This document shows, in pieces, positions 7,807 to 14,398 of a stretch of 32,495 nt of DNA (positions within the stretch are counted from its first letter, which is position 1; each line of letters opens with the position of its first letter). Location: positions 1-32,495 of the forward strand of contig JASHNY010000163.1 of assembly GCA_030041385.1 (NCBI GenBank), given 5' to 3'. The DNA comes from Alphaproteobacteria bacterium (GTDB lineage Bacteria > Pseudomonadota > Alphaproteobacteria > ATCC43930 > CGMCC-115725). The notes beneath the pieces were generated by a model. It was not told the DNA's origin and did no database searches. It saw only the letters and a list, made by a program, of their open reading frames with translations. The position numbers and the translations under genes were made by a program.

Positions 7807-8760
7807 CTACACCTTCGCCAATATGCGCTCGCGGAAGCCGCGCATGGCGGTGATCACCGCATCGGGGTCCGGCCGCTCGAAATCGAAGTCGATGGCGGTG
7901 ACGCCGAGGTCGGCGAGCGCGTGAATGTCGCCGACGATATCGCCGTCGCTGCCCGAAAACAGCCGCCGCTCGCCGTCGGAGGCACGGGCCGGAACGGCCT
8001 CGCCGTAACGCTTGACGCGATAGGTCAGCGCTACCGCGCCGGGTGCGCGCCCGGCGGCCTCGGTCAACTGGCGCAGCCGTGCGATCCCCGCGCGGTATCG
8101 CGGCAGGCTGTCGAGCGGGTGCTGATTGTTCGTGCCGATCGGATACCAGGCGTCGCCCAGCCGAGACGCGCGGCGCAATGACGGGCCGCTTTCGCCCCCG
8201 ACCCAGATCGGCGGGTGCGGTTTCTGCACCGGTTTGGGATCGAGCACGAGCCCGTCGAAATGGACATAGCGCCCGTCGATCTGCGGCTTGGTTTCGGTCC
8301 ACAAGCGGCGGAACGCGGCGATGTATTCGTCGGTCACCGCGCCGCGCTCGGCAAACGGGGTCGTGACCACGGCATCGAATTCGGCCTTGAGCCAGCCCGC
8401 GCCGACGCCGACCGTAAGGCGACCGCCCGACAGAGTGTCGATCGTCGACAGCATCTTCGCGGCCAGCACCGCCGGCCGGTGAGGGACGACCAGCACGGCC
8501 AACACGAGGCGCAGCCGCGTCGTGATCCCGGCCAGAAAGGCCGCCAGGGTCAGCATCTCGTTGCGCTGGAGGCTGTCGAGCGAGTTGAACGCGCCCGATT
8601 CGGAATACGGATAGCCGGGTTCGCCTGCATCGGGCAGCACGATATGGTCGGTGACGGTCAGATAATCGTAGCCGAGCGCCTCGCCTTCGCGGGCGATCCG
8701 CGACGTCACCGCGGGGTCGGCGAGCGCGCCGGTGTTCGGCAGGTTGAACCCGAATTGCAT
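7807..8760 (-). CDS. LLM-class flavin/F420-dependent oxidoreductase
   Basis: A 317-residue luciferase-like monooxygenase-fold protein. Family features are the N-terminal FGFNLPNTG, YDYLTVTDHIVLP, the central KMLSTIDTLSGGRLTVGVGAGWL strand-turn and PPIWVGGESGPSLRRASRLGDAWYP. These resemble the subgroup usually named F420-dependent or LLM-class oxidoreductases. Whether it binds F420 or FMN cannot be told from sequence, and the substrate is unknown. The start is ATG 8760, with GGAGGG at 8770-8765 four bases upstream. A GTG at 8772 is possible but overlaps that ribosome site. It lies 71 bp from the GT87-like gene on the same strand and is divergent from a small membrane protein. Confidence 0.85.
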   Translation of the reverse strand: MQFGFNLPNTGALADPAVTSRIAREGEALGYDYLTVTDHIVLPDAGEPGYPYSESGAFNSLDSLQRNEMLTLAAFLAGITTRLRLVLAVLVVPHRPAVLAAKMLSTIDTLSGGRLTVGVGAGWLKAEFDAVVTTPFAERGAVTDEYIAAFRRLWTETKPQIDGRYVHFDGLVLDPKPVQKPHPPIWVGGESGPSLRRASRLGDAWYPIGTNNQHPLDSLPRYRAGIARLRQLTEAAGRAPGAVALTYRVKRYGEAVPARASDGERRLFSGSDGDIVGDIHALADLGVTAIDFDFERPDPDAVITAMRGFRERILAKV

Positions 8761-8837
8761 CAAACCCTCCACACATTTCCCGCTCGCTTCGGCCGCGCTA
8801 AGTTGGGGCGCGCCTTCCGGCCGCGGGAGGGCAAATT

Positions 8838-8885
8838 ATGCGGACCGGCCGGCGGCGGAAAGTGCCACGCGAATGGCGATCGTAA
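8838..8885 (+). CDS. Possible 15-residue leader peptide
   Basis: ATG 8838 has the best ribosome site in the neighbourhood, GGGAGG at 8825-8830 with seven bases of spacing. The frame encodes 15 residues rich in Arg/Lys and stops at TAA 8883-8885, eleven bases past the start of the 62-residue membrane protein in another frame. It may therefore be a translated leader that couples expression of the downstream gene. No homology is recognisable at this length. Confidence 0.3.
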   Translation: MRTGRRRKVPREWRS

Positions 8886-9061
8886 CCAGACAGCTCCTGT
8901 TCGGGATGAACGCGCTGACTCTCGTCGGCTTCATCGTCATGGGGATCGGCCTCAATCTGAGCCGTACGAGGCGGGTCCGGCCGGTGGTCGCGATCGCGTT
9001 GATGGGGGTTGGCACGGCGCTGGTTTTCGCCGGCATCTACACCCTGCCGCCGTCGATCTGA
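8873..9061 (+). CDS. Small two-helix membrane protein, unknown function
   Basis: I do not recognise a named family. The 62-residue product starts at ATG 8873. It has two hydrophobic segments (about residues 10-24 and 36-56) joined by a basic loop (SRTRRVRP), so both ends may lie on the same side of the inner membrane. The ribosome site directly upstream is weak. The strong site belongs to an overlapping short frame (8838-8885), which suggests coupled translation. It lies between the divergent LLM oxidoreductase and the convergent MOSC gene, eight bases from the latter's stop. Confidence 0.55.
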   Translation: MAIVTRQLLFGMNALTLVGFIVMGIGLNLSRTRRVRPVVAIALMGVGTALVFAGIYTLPPSI

Positions 9062-9069
9062 GGCGGCGC

Positions 9070-9612
9070 CTATACCGGTTCGAGCGCGTGGTGCGGCGCC
9101 GGCGGCAATTCCACCGTGACCTCGTCGCCGGGCCGGATCTTGCCGCCGGCGAGGACGATACCCATGATCCCGGCCTTGCGAACAAGGTTGCCGTCGGCGT
9201 CGCGGTCGAGGGTTGCCGCCATCAGCCCCGGCTGCAATCCGTTGAGCTGGCGGCACGGATTGCGCAATCCGGTCACTTCGACGATCGCGGCGGAGCCGAG
9301 ATGGAGCCGCGTTCCGGTCGGCAGGCCGAGCAGGTCGATGCCGCGAGTCGTCACGTTTTCGCCCATCTGCCCCGGCGCCAGCACGAAACCGGCGGCGCGC
9401 AATTCGTCGTGCAATTCGCCGTGGATCAGGTGAACCTGGCGCAGATTGGGCACGGTCGGATCCTTCGCCACCCGCGAGCGGTGCTTGACCGTGACGCCCT
9501 GATGCGCGTCGCCGTCGACGCCGAGCCCTGCGACGAGGGTGATGCTGCCTTCGTTCGGCTTCGCCATTGTGTGCGTCGGGCTGCGGCTGACCGCAGTCAC
9601 CACCCCAGTCAT
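9070..9612 (-). CDS. MOSC domain-containing protein
   Basis: A 180-residue protein consisting of one MOSC domain. Typical features are an N-terminal strand with MAKPNEGSITLVAGLGVDGDAH, a QVHLIHGE segment, GENVTTRGIDLLGLPTGTRLHLG, and a conserved Cys (C120) in TGLRNPCRQL. In the MOSC superfamily this Cys coordinates molybdenum cofactor or acts in sulfur transfer. Stand-alone proteins of this type often take part in detoxification or Moco-linked reactions, but the reaction here is not determined. The start is ATG 9612, with AGGAGA at 9626-9621. It lies just downstream of tRNA-Thr on the same strand. Confidence 0.87.
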   Translation of the reverse strand: MTGVVTAVSRSPTHTMAKPNEGSITLVAGLGVDGDAHQGVTVKHRSRVAKDPTVPNLRQVHLIHGELHDELRAAGFVLAPGQMGENVTTRGIDLLGLPTGTRLHLGSAAIVEVTGLRNPCRQLNGLQPGLMAATLDRDADGNLVRKAGIMGIVLAGGKIRPGDEVTVELPPAPHHALEPV

Positions 9613-9641
9613 CGGTCTCGTCTCCTGCGCCGCGCCAAGGA

Positions 9642-9716
9642 TGGTGCCCCGAGTCTGATTTGAACAGACGGCCTACCGCTTACGAAGCGGTTGCTCTACC
9701 GCTGAGCTATCGGGGC
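9642..9716 (-). tRNA. tRNA-Thr(CGU)
   Basis: On the minus strand the acceptor GCCCCGA pairs with TCGGGGC, followed by discriminator A and an encoded CCA (9644-9642). The D arm holds AGCTCAGCGGTAGAGC. The anticodon stem ACCGC/GCGGT encloses the loop TTCGTAA (9686-9680) with anticodon CGT, reading ACG (Thr). The T arm is GTCTG-TTCAAAT-CAGAC. The length is 75 nt with CCA and there is no long variable arm. It sits between hemY and the MOSC gene on the same strand. Confidence 0.95.
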
Positions 9717-9749
9717 GACACGATCCCGGCCTGCGGCGGCCTAATTAGC

Positions 9750-11126
9750 TCATTGTCGCCACCGCGCCAAGCCGCCCGGTGCGAGGAGGAGCGGGACCGG
9801 TTCGAGCGGCAGGCCTGGCATCGGCGCCGGCGCCGGCGCGCCGCCCCAGACGATTGTATCGAAGCTGCCGCAATGCGGGCATAGCGCGTGCCAGCCGGGG
9901 CTGTCGCCGCCGCAATTCGTACAGGCGTAGCGCCGGTCGGGCGGCGCGGCAATCGCCCGGTCCAGCCATTCGCGGGCGCGCGCCGGATCGCCGGGCTCGC
10001 TCTCTTCGAGCTGCGCCATCAATCGGCACAGTCGCTGCGGCGGTCCGGGCGGCGATGCCGCGGCGACGGCACTGGCGAGATGGCGGCGCGCTTCCCCCCA
10101 CAGCCGCGCGGCCATCGCCGCTTCCGCGACAAGGACCCGGCTCTCTTCGGCCTCGGGGTTGCACGCGGCCAGGCGCTGCGCTGCCTCGAACCGGGCAAGG
10201 GCCGAGCCGTTCTCGGACAGGCGGCCGTAGAGCCGGGCGAGTTCCGGGTGCGGCGCAACCTGCCAGCCCTCCTCGATGCGCCGGCGGGCGGCACGGCTCC
10301 GGCCCGAGGCGATCAGCAGCCGTGCCTCCTCGCACCAGGCCGCCGGGCGGTCGGGGGTCAGCGCCGATGCCTGCGCCGCCAATGTCGCGGCATAGCGCAA
10401 TTCGCCGCGCGTTTCGGCGGCGCGGGCGAGCTCGATCAGGATCGCGCTGCGGTGACGGCGCATCCGGTCCGGCGGGACGAGGTGGCGGCGCTCGGCATCG
10501 GCCAGCGTGTCGCGCGCCTCCTCCCACCGCGCCGCCCGCAATTGCAGCGTCAATACGGTCTCGACCGCCCAGGCGAGTTGCGGCCGCAGCCGGCGTGCGC
10601 GCTCGGCGAAATCGAGCGCCGCCGGGACATCGCCGGCGTGCATGGCCTCGGCGCAGAGACCGCGCAGCCCGAGCAGCTCCGTCTCCGGCCGTTCGAGCAT
10701 CGCGTTGAGGCTGCGACGCGCGGTCGCCCGGTCCCCGGCGAGCTGCGCTGCCTCGGCAGACAGCACCAGCGACGCCGGCATCCCATCGAGCAGCAGAACC
10801 GCGCGGCGCGCGGCGCGCTGCGCCTCGTCAGGGTCGCCGGCGGCGAGCGCCGCAAACCCGCCGCCGAGGGCCGTGAAGCCGGCGTTCCGGCGCCGTTCGC
10901 GGCGATGCCGGCGCCACCGTTGCGGGAGCCGGAACAGGCCCCGCGCCACACCGCCGGCCACGGCCAGGATCGCCAGCACGACCACCAAGGCGACGGCCAG
11001 CACCCCGACCGAGGTGTCGATCTGCCACCCCTGCCAGACGATGGCGACATGCCCCGGATGGTCGGCGACGAACGCCGCCGCCGCGACGAAGGCGGCGATC
11101 AGGATCAGCGCGAGCGGGCCGCGCAT
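9750..11126 (-). CDS. hemY: HemY-like TPR membrane protein with C-terminal zinc-ribbon motif
   Basis: A 458-residue protein with two N-terminal membrane helices (about residues 4-22 and 37-60, around DHPGHVAIVWQGWQIDTSVG), a basic cytoplasmic stretch and TPR-like helical repeats to about residue 390. This is the proteobacterial HemY family, encoded with late heme genes. Its exact role in porphyrin synthesis is unsettled, and it is not protoporphyrinogen oxidase. Residues 400-427 carry C402-x2-C405 and C416-x2-C419, a rubredoxin-like zinc ribbon resembling the end of LapB. A Pro-rich tail follows. ATG 11126 overlaps the stop of the mitofilin-like gene by one base (TGATG), indicating translational coupling in the hemD operon. 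The start was chosen by this overlap and by the membrane helix that begins at once. Confidence 0.85.
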   Translation of the reverse strand: MRGPLALILIAAFVAAAAFVADHPGHVAIVWQGWQIDTSVGVLAVALVVVLAILAVAGGVARGLFRLPQRWRRHRRERRRNAGFTALGGGFAALAAGDPDEAQRAARRAVLLLDGMPASLVLSAEAAQLAGDRATARRSLNAMLERPETELLGLRGLCAEAMHAGDVPAALDFAERARRLRPQLAWAVETVLTLQLRAARWEEARDTLADAERRHLVPPDRMRRHRSAILIELARAAETRGELRYAATLAAQASALTPDRPAAWCEEARLLIASGRSRAARRRIEEGWQVAPHPELARLYGRLSENGSALARFEAAQRLAACNPEAEESRVLVAEAAMAARLWGEARRHLASAVAAASPPGPPQRLCRLMAQLEESEPGDPARAREWLDRAIAAPPDRRYACTNCGGDSPGWHALCPHCGSFDTIVWGGAPAPAPMPGLPLEPVPLLLAPGGLARWRQ

Positions 11127-12130
11127 CAGCCGTGCGACGACGGGGTCGTGGCGGTCGTGCCGAGATGCGCCGCCAGCAGGGTCGAAAGCCTGCTCAGCGC
11201 GTCCTCGACCGCGAGCCGGGACTCGGCCAGTTGCAGCCACGGCTTGGCCGCGGCAGCGCTGGCGCCGGACAGCGGCTGCAAGGCCTCGACCGCGCCGGCG
11301 AGGTCGTTTTTTGCCATCGCCCGCTCGGCGGCGGCGACCGCGGTCTCCGCCGGGGTCTGCCCGGAGCCGTCGATGCGCCGGATCGTCACCAGGGACCGCA
11401 GCTGGGCCATGATCCGCCCGCGCCAGTCATTGGCGGCGGGCGGCGGCGTCGCCGTGGCGATATGGCCGGCCAGCGCGTGCAGCCGTTCCGCCAGCACCGC
11501 CCGGCTGGCGACGCCGCTCTTCGCCGGGCCGGCGAGCGGCGCGGCGGCGGCGGCGAGGTCGGGATGGCCGCGGACGAGCGCCGCCAGGGTGTCGTACTCG
11601 GCCGCAAACGGCCGCGCCATTTGCACCGCCTCGCCGATCTGCAACACGGTCAATGCCAGCGCCGCCTCGGCCGGATCGGTTTTCGGCAATGCCTGCAATG
11701 TCTTGTCGATCCCGTCAACGCGGGTGTTTAGGGCGCCGGCGGTCGCGGTCAACTGGGCGATCTGCTGGCGTATGCCGGACAGGTCGGTCGGCGGGGGTAC
11801 CGGCCGGGCTTCCAGCGCATGGAGGCGCGCGTCGAGCCCGGCCAACGCCGCGCGATCCGCTGCGGCCGCGCTGGCAACGTCCCGGCTCAGCGCGGTTTGC
11901 GCCGCCTGAAGCTGGGCGATGCGGGCGGCGAGATCGGGGCGTTGATGGCTGCGCGAGAACAGCGGCTCCAGCGCCGGGGCCCACAGCACCGCCGCGGCGA
12001 CGATGATGGCGATGACAACCGCCAGGCTCAGCGCCAGGACCCAGGCCGCGCGCCGTCGCCGCCGCACCGGCTCGGGCTGCGGCGTCGGCTCGGGCTGCGG
12101 CAATGTTTCGGCGTTGTCGGATTCGCTCAT
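11126..12130 (-). CDS. Mitofilin/Mic60-like inner-membrane protein
   Basis: A 334-residue protein with an acidic, proline-rich N-terminus, a basic cluster RRRRR and one membrane helix (about residues 29-51). A long Ala-rich coiled coil follows (about 60-140), then a helical C-terminal region with a mitofilin-type pattern. This is the layout of alphaproteobacterial Mic60, the ancestor of the mitochondrial cristae organiser, which is typically encoded between hemD and hemY. The coiled coil faces the periplasm and shapes or tethers the inner membrane. ATG 12130 overlaps the hemD stop (ATGA), and its own stop overlaps the hemY start. The family call rests on layout and gene order more than on residue motifs. 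Confidence 0.78.
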   Translation of the reverse strand: MSESDNAETLPQPEPTPQPEPVRRRRRAAWVLALSLAVVIAIIVAAAVLWAPALEPLFSRSHQRPDLAARIAQLQAAQTALSRDVASAAAADRAALAGLDARLHALEARPVPPPTDLSGIRQQIAQLTATAGALNTRVDGIDKTLQALPKTDPAEAALALTVLQIGEAVQMARPFAAEYDTLAALVRGHPDLAAAAAPLAGPAKSGVASRAVLAERLHALAGHIATATPPPAANDWRGRIMAQLRSLVTIRRIDGSGQTPAETAVAAAERAMAKNDLAGAVEALQPLSGASAAAAKPWLQLAESRLAVEDALSRLSTLLAAHLGTTATTPSSHG

Positions 12131-12888
12131 CGGATCGGGTCTGGCGGCACGGCGAGCAGGCGATCGACCTGGTCGAGCACGCCCTTCTGGCTCGGGCGCG
12201 CGGCGATTGCGCGCCCGCGGAAGGCGAGCCCGCCAAGCGCGGCATCGGCGGCAGGACTGATCGAGACTGCGGCGACCGTGGCAAGAGCGTCGGAAATCCC
12301 CGCGGCGTGGGTAAGCTCGGCGAAAATCGCCGCGGTGCGCGGCGAGAAGAACAGCGCCAGGTCGATCGCGCCGGCAGCCAACGCCGCCGCCGTCGCCGCG
12401 CTCAGCGACAAGACCGGCCGCGCCTCGTACAGCACCGCGCGGTCGACGGCAAAACCGGCCGCGCCCAGTTCGCCGGCAAGGTCGCCGGCCGCCGCCGTGC
12501 CGGCGGCATGCAATAGCGGGCCGGCCTCCGGCCGCAGTCGCCGCTCCACCAGGCGAACCAGATCGCCGACATCGCCGCCGGCGCTCTCGACCGTCGCATA
12601 GCCTTCCGCCCGGGCCAGCGCAGCGGTGGCGTCGCCGACCGCAAACAGCGGCACCGCCCGCTCGCCGCTCGTCCGCGCCAAGGCCCGCACGCCGTTCGCG
12701 CTGGTGCACAGGACGGCCTGGACCGCGCCGAGGTCGGGAACCGGCCCGTCGTGATAATGAATCTCGATCAGCGGCTCCACGATCGCGCCGATCCGGCGCA
12801 CCGCAAGCGCGGCGGCCAGTTCCGCCGCCTCCGCGCGCGGCCGGGTGACCAGCGCCTGAACCTCCTGTCGCAACGAAGTCGCCGCCAT
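12127..12888 (-). CDS. hemD: Uroporphyrinogen-III synthase
   Basis: A 253-residue cytoplasmic enzyme that cyclises hydroxymethylbilane to uroporphyrinogen III in heme, siroheme and B12 synthesis. The sequence has the weakly conserved HemD pattern: VTRPRAEAAELAAAL, VLCTSANGVRAL, VPLFAVGDATAALAR, a mid-domain LLHAAGTAAAGDLA, VDRAVLYEARP and DLALFFSPRTAAIFAEL. Length is normal. ATG 12888 has a modest purine-rich site (GAAGAAAG). It is the first gene of an overlapping trio with the Mic60-like gene and hemY. hemC, often adjacent in Alphaproteobacteria, is not in the window. The upstream neighbour is a divergent SIMPL-domain gene. Confidence 0.9.
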   Translation of the reverse strand: MAATSLRQEVQALVTRPRAEAAELAAALAVRRIGAIVEPLIEIHYHDGPVPDLGAVQAVLCTSANGVRALARTSGERAVPLFAVGDATAALARAEGYATVESAGGDVGDLVRLVERRLRPEAGPLLHAAGTAAAGDLAGELGAAGFAVDRAVLYEARPVLSLSAATAAALAAGAIDLALFFSPRTAAIFAELTHAAGISDALATVAAVSISPAADAALGGLAFRGRAIAARPSQKGVLDQVDRLLAVPPDPIR

Positions 12889-12897
12889 GGGCTTTCT

Positions 12898-12916
12898 TCG
12901 CCTAAGATCGCGCCGG
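12898..12916 (+). promoter_or_regulatory. Candidate promoter element in the hemD/SIMPL divergent gap
   Basis: TCGCCTAAGATCGCGCCGG is 17/19 identical to the element at 18057-18075, and both lie in short divergent gaps before a plus-strand gene. TAAGAT (12903-12908) could be a -10 hexamer, but no good -35 stands 16-18 bp upstream, so an activator or another factor may be needed. Confidence 0.4.
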
Positions 12917-12964
12917 ACACAAGCGGCGCCGGAGCGGCAGCGCGGTCGAACAAGGGTGGATGCA

Positions 12965-13666
12965 ATGCGGCGCTGGCTGGTTTCATCGGCTCTGGCCTTG
13001 CTGTCGGCCTGTCCCGCCTACGCTGCGCCGCCGGACGCGGCCGCGAGCGCGACCGTGCTGCATCTGACCCAATCCGCCGAGCGGCAGATCGCGCGCGACC
13101 AACTCCATGTCGACCTGCGGGCGGAGAAGCGGGATGCAGATCCGAAAACCGTCCAAGGTGCCATCAACCGCCGCATGGCAAAGGCATTGGCCCGGGCGCG
13201 GCAGGTGCGCGGGATCGGCATCGAGACCGGCGGCTACGCGGTCCACCGCGAAGGATCGCCGCCGAATCCGGGAGTATGGAGCGGCAGCCAGACGCTGTCC
13301 CTTAGCGGCACCGATGCCGAGGCGCTGTTGGACCTGGCCGGAGCGCTGCAGTCCGAAGGGCTGGTGATGTCGAATCTCGAATACGAGATTTCGCCCAAGG
13401 CGGTACGCGCCGCCGAAGAGGCGTTGACCGAGTCGGCGCTGTCGGCGCTGGCGCGGCGCGCGGCGGCGATCGCGCAGCAGCTTCACCTTTCGGTTCTGCG
13501 CTACCGCGACGTCACCGTCGGCAATGCCGAATCGGGCGGCGGGCCGATGCCGCGTTTCGCCGCGGCGCTGGCGGCGCCGATGCCGGCTCCGGTCGCGGCG
13601 CCGGGCGAGGCCACACTCCGCGTGACGGTGACGGCCGATATCGTGCTCGCGGCAAAGCAGCCATGA
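12965..13666 (+). CDS. Exported SIMPL-domain (DUF541) protein
   Basis: A 233-residue envelope protein with a signal sequence at residues 1-20 and one SIMPL domain. The domain shows TAERQIARDQLHVDL-type first strands, a central GYAVHREGSPPNPGVWSGSQTL, LSGTDAEALLDLAGALQSEGLVMSNLEYEISPK, and a final strand TLRVTVTADIVLA. The family occurs in periplasmic and surface proteins of uncertain role. Export may be by signal peptidase I (AYA|A) or II, because LSAC at residues 13-16 is an acceptable lipobox. ATG 12965 is preceded by AGGGTGGA. Its stop overlaps the start of thiE (ATGA), so the two are translationally coupled, an unexpected pairing. Confidence 0.82.
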   Translation: MRRWLVSSALALLSACPAYAAPPDAAASATVLHLTQSAERQIARDQLHVDLRAEKRDADPKTVQGAINRRMAKALARARQVRGIGIETGGYAVHREGSPPNPGVWSGSQTLSLSGTDAEALLDLAGALQSEGLVMSNLEYEISPKAVRAAEEALTESALSALARRAAAIAQQLHLSVLRYRDVTVGNAESGGGPMPRFAAALAAPMPAPVAAPGEATLRVTVTADIVLAAKQP

Positions 13667-14286
13667 CCCCCATCCACCTGCCGTCACCTCCTCTCCTGGT
13701 CATCTCGGACCGCGCGCAGGCGCGGCGGCCGCTACTCGAGATCGCCGGCGCCGCGTTTGCCGCGGGCTGCCGCTGGTTCAGCCTGCGCGAAAAGGATTTG
13801 CCGGCGGCCGAGCGCCGCGAGCTGCTGGCCGAACTGGTGGCGCTGGGACGCCGTTATCGGGCAGTCGTCGGGGTTCATGACGATATCGCCGCGGCGGCGG
13901 CGACCGGCGCCGGCGCAGTGCACCTGCCCGCGGGAAGCGATCCGGCGGTTGCGCGAGCCGCATTGCCGCAGGCGTTGATCGGGGTCTCGGCACACAGTAC
14001 CGGCGAGGCGTTTTCGGCGATCGCCGAGGGTGCCGACTATGCGACGCTGAGCCCGATTTTTCCGACCGACAGCAAGCCCGGCTATGGTCCCGCAATCGGG
14101 CTCGAGTACCTTTCTGTCCTGGCGGCCGTCGCGTCGGGGCCGATCGTCGCGCTGGGCGGGGTGTCGCCGGAGAATGCGGCGGACTGCCTTGCCGCCGGCG
14201 CCGCCGGCATCGCGGTGATGGGCGAGGTCATGCGGGCCGACGATCCGGCCGCGGTCGTGCGCGCGCTTATACGCGCCATCGCATAG
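13663..14286 (+). CDS. thiE: Thiamine phosphate synthase family protein (ThiE/TenI)
   Basis: A 207-residue TIM-barrel protein. Motifs are WFSLREKDLPAAERRELL, a VHLPAGSDP loop, LIGVSAHS, YATLSPIFPTDSKPGYGPAIGLEYL, and a phosphate-binding end, VALGGVSPENAADCLAAGAAGIAVMGEV. These match ThiE, which joins the thiazole phosphate and pyrimidine diphosphate to make thiamine phosphate. The SPIFPTDSKPGYG stretch and the short HLPAGSD loop also resemble the related TenI aminotransferase-type proteins, so catalysis is not certain. It overlaps the SIMPL gene by four bases and has no independent ribosome site. No other thi genes are in view. Confidence 0.82.
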   Translation: MTPIHLPSPPLLVISDRAQARRPLLEIAGAAFAAGCRWFSLREKDLPAAERRELLAELVALGRRYRAVVGVHDDIAAAAATGAGAVHLPAGSDPAVARAALPQALIGVSAHSTGEAFSAIAEGADYATLSPIFPTDSKPGYGPAIGLEYLSVLAAVASGPIVALGGVSPENAADCLAAGAAGIAVMGEVMRADDPAAVVRALIRAIA

Positions 14287-14292
14287 CACAGC

Positions 14293-14380
14293 CGTCGTTG
14301 CGAGGAGCGGAGCGACGCGGCAATCTCGCCCCGGCGGAGGCGCCCCCGATCGGGATTGCTTCGCTGCGCTCGCAATGACG
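14293..14380. repeat. Dispersed palindromic intergenic repeat
   Basis: The 88-bp element begins CGTCGTTGCGAG and ends CTCGCAATGACG, which are inverted copies with one mismatch. Inner arms CGGCAATC and GATTGCTTCG flank a GC-rich centre. This strongly resembles the dispersed palindromes with GATTGCTTCG and CTCGCAATGACG ends that I know from intergenic regions of Bradyrhizobium and other Alphaproteobacteria. It lies between thiE and the GMC gene. Its CAATGACG end supplies a spurious in-frame ATG (14375) for the downstream gene. Confidence 0.75.
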
Positions 14381-14398
14381 CGCGGAAAGGGCGAAGAC

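Noticed and set aside
9888-11909. 673-codon plus-strand open frame opposite hemY and the mitofilin-like gene
   Set aside because: Composition is Arg/Ala/Gly-biased without motifs, and it crosses two real genes with coupled starts.
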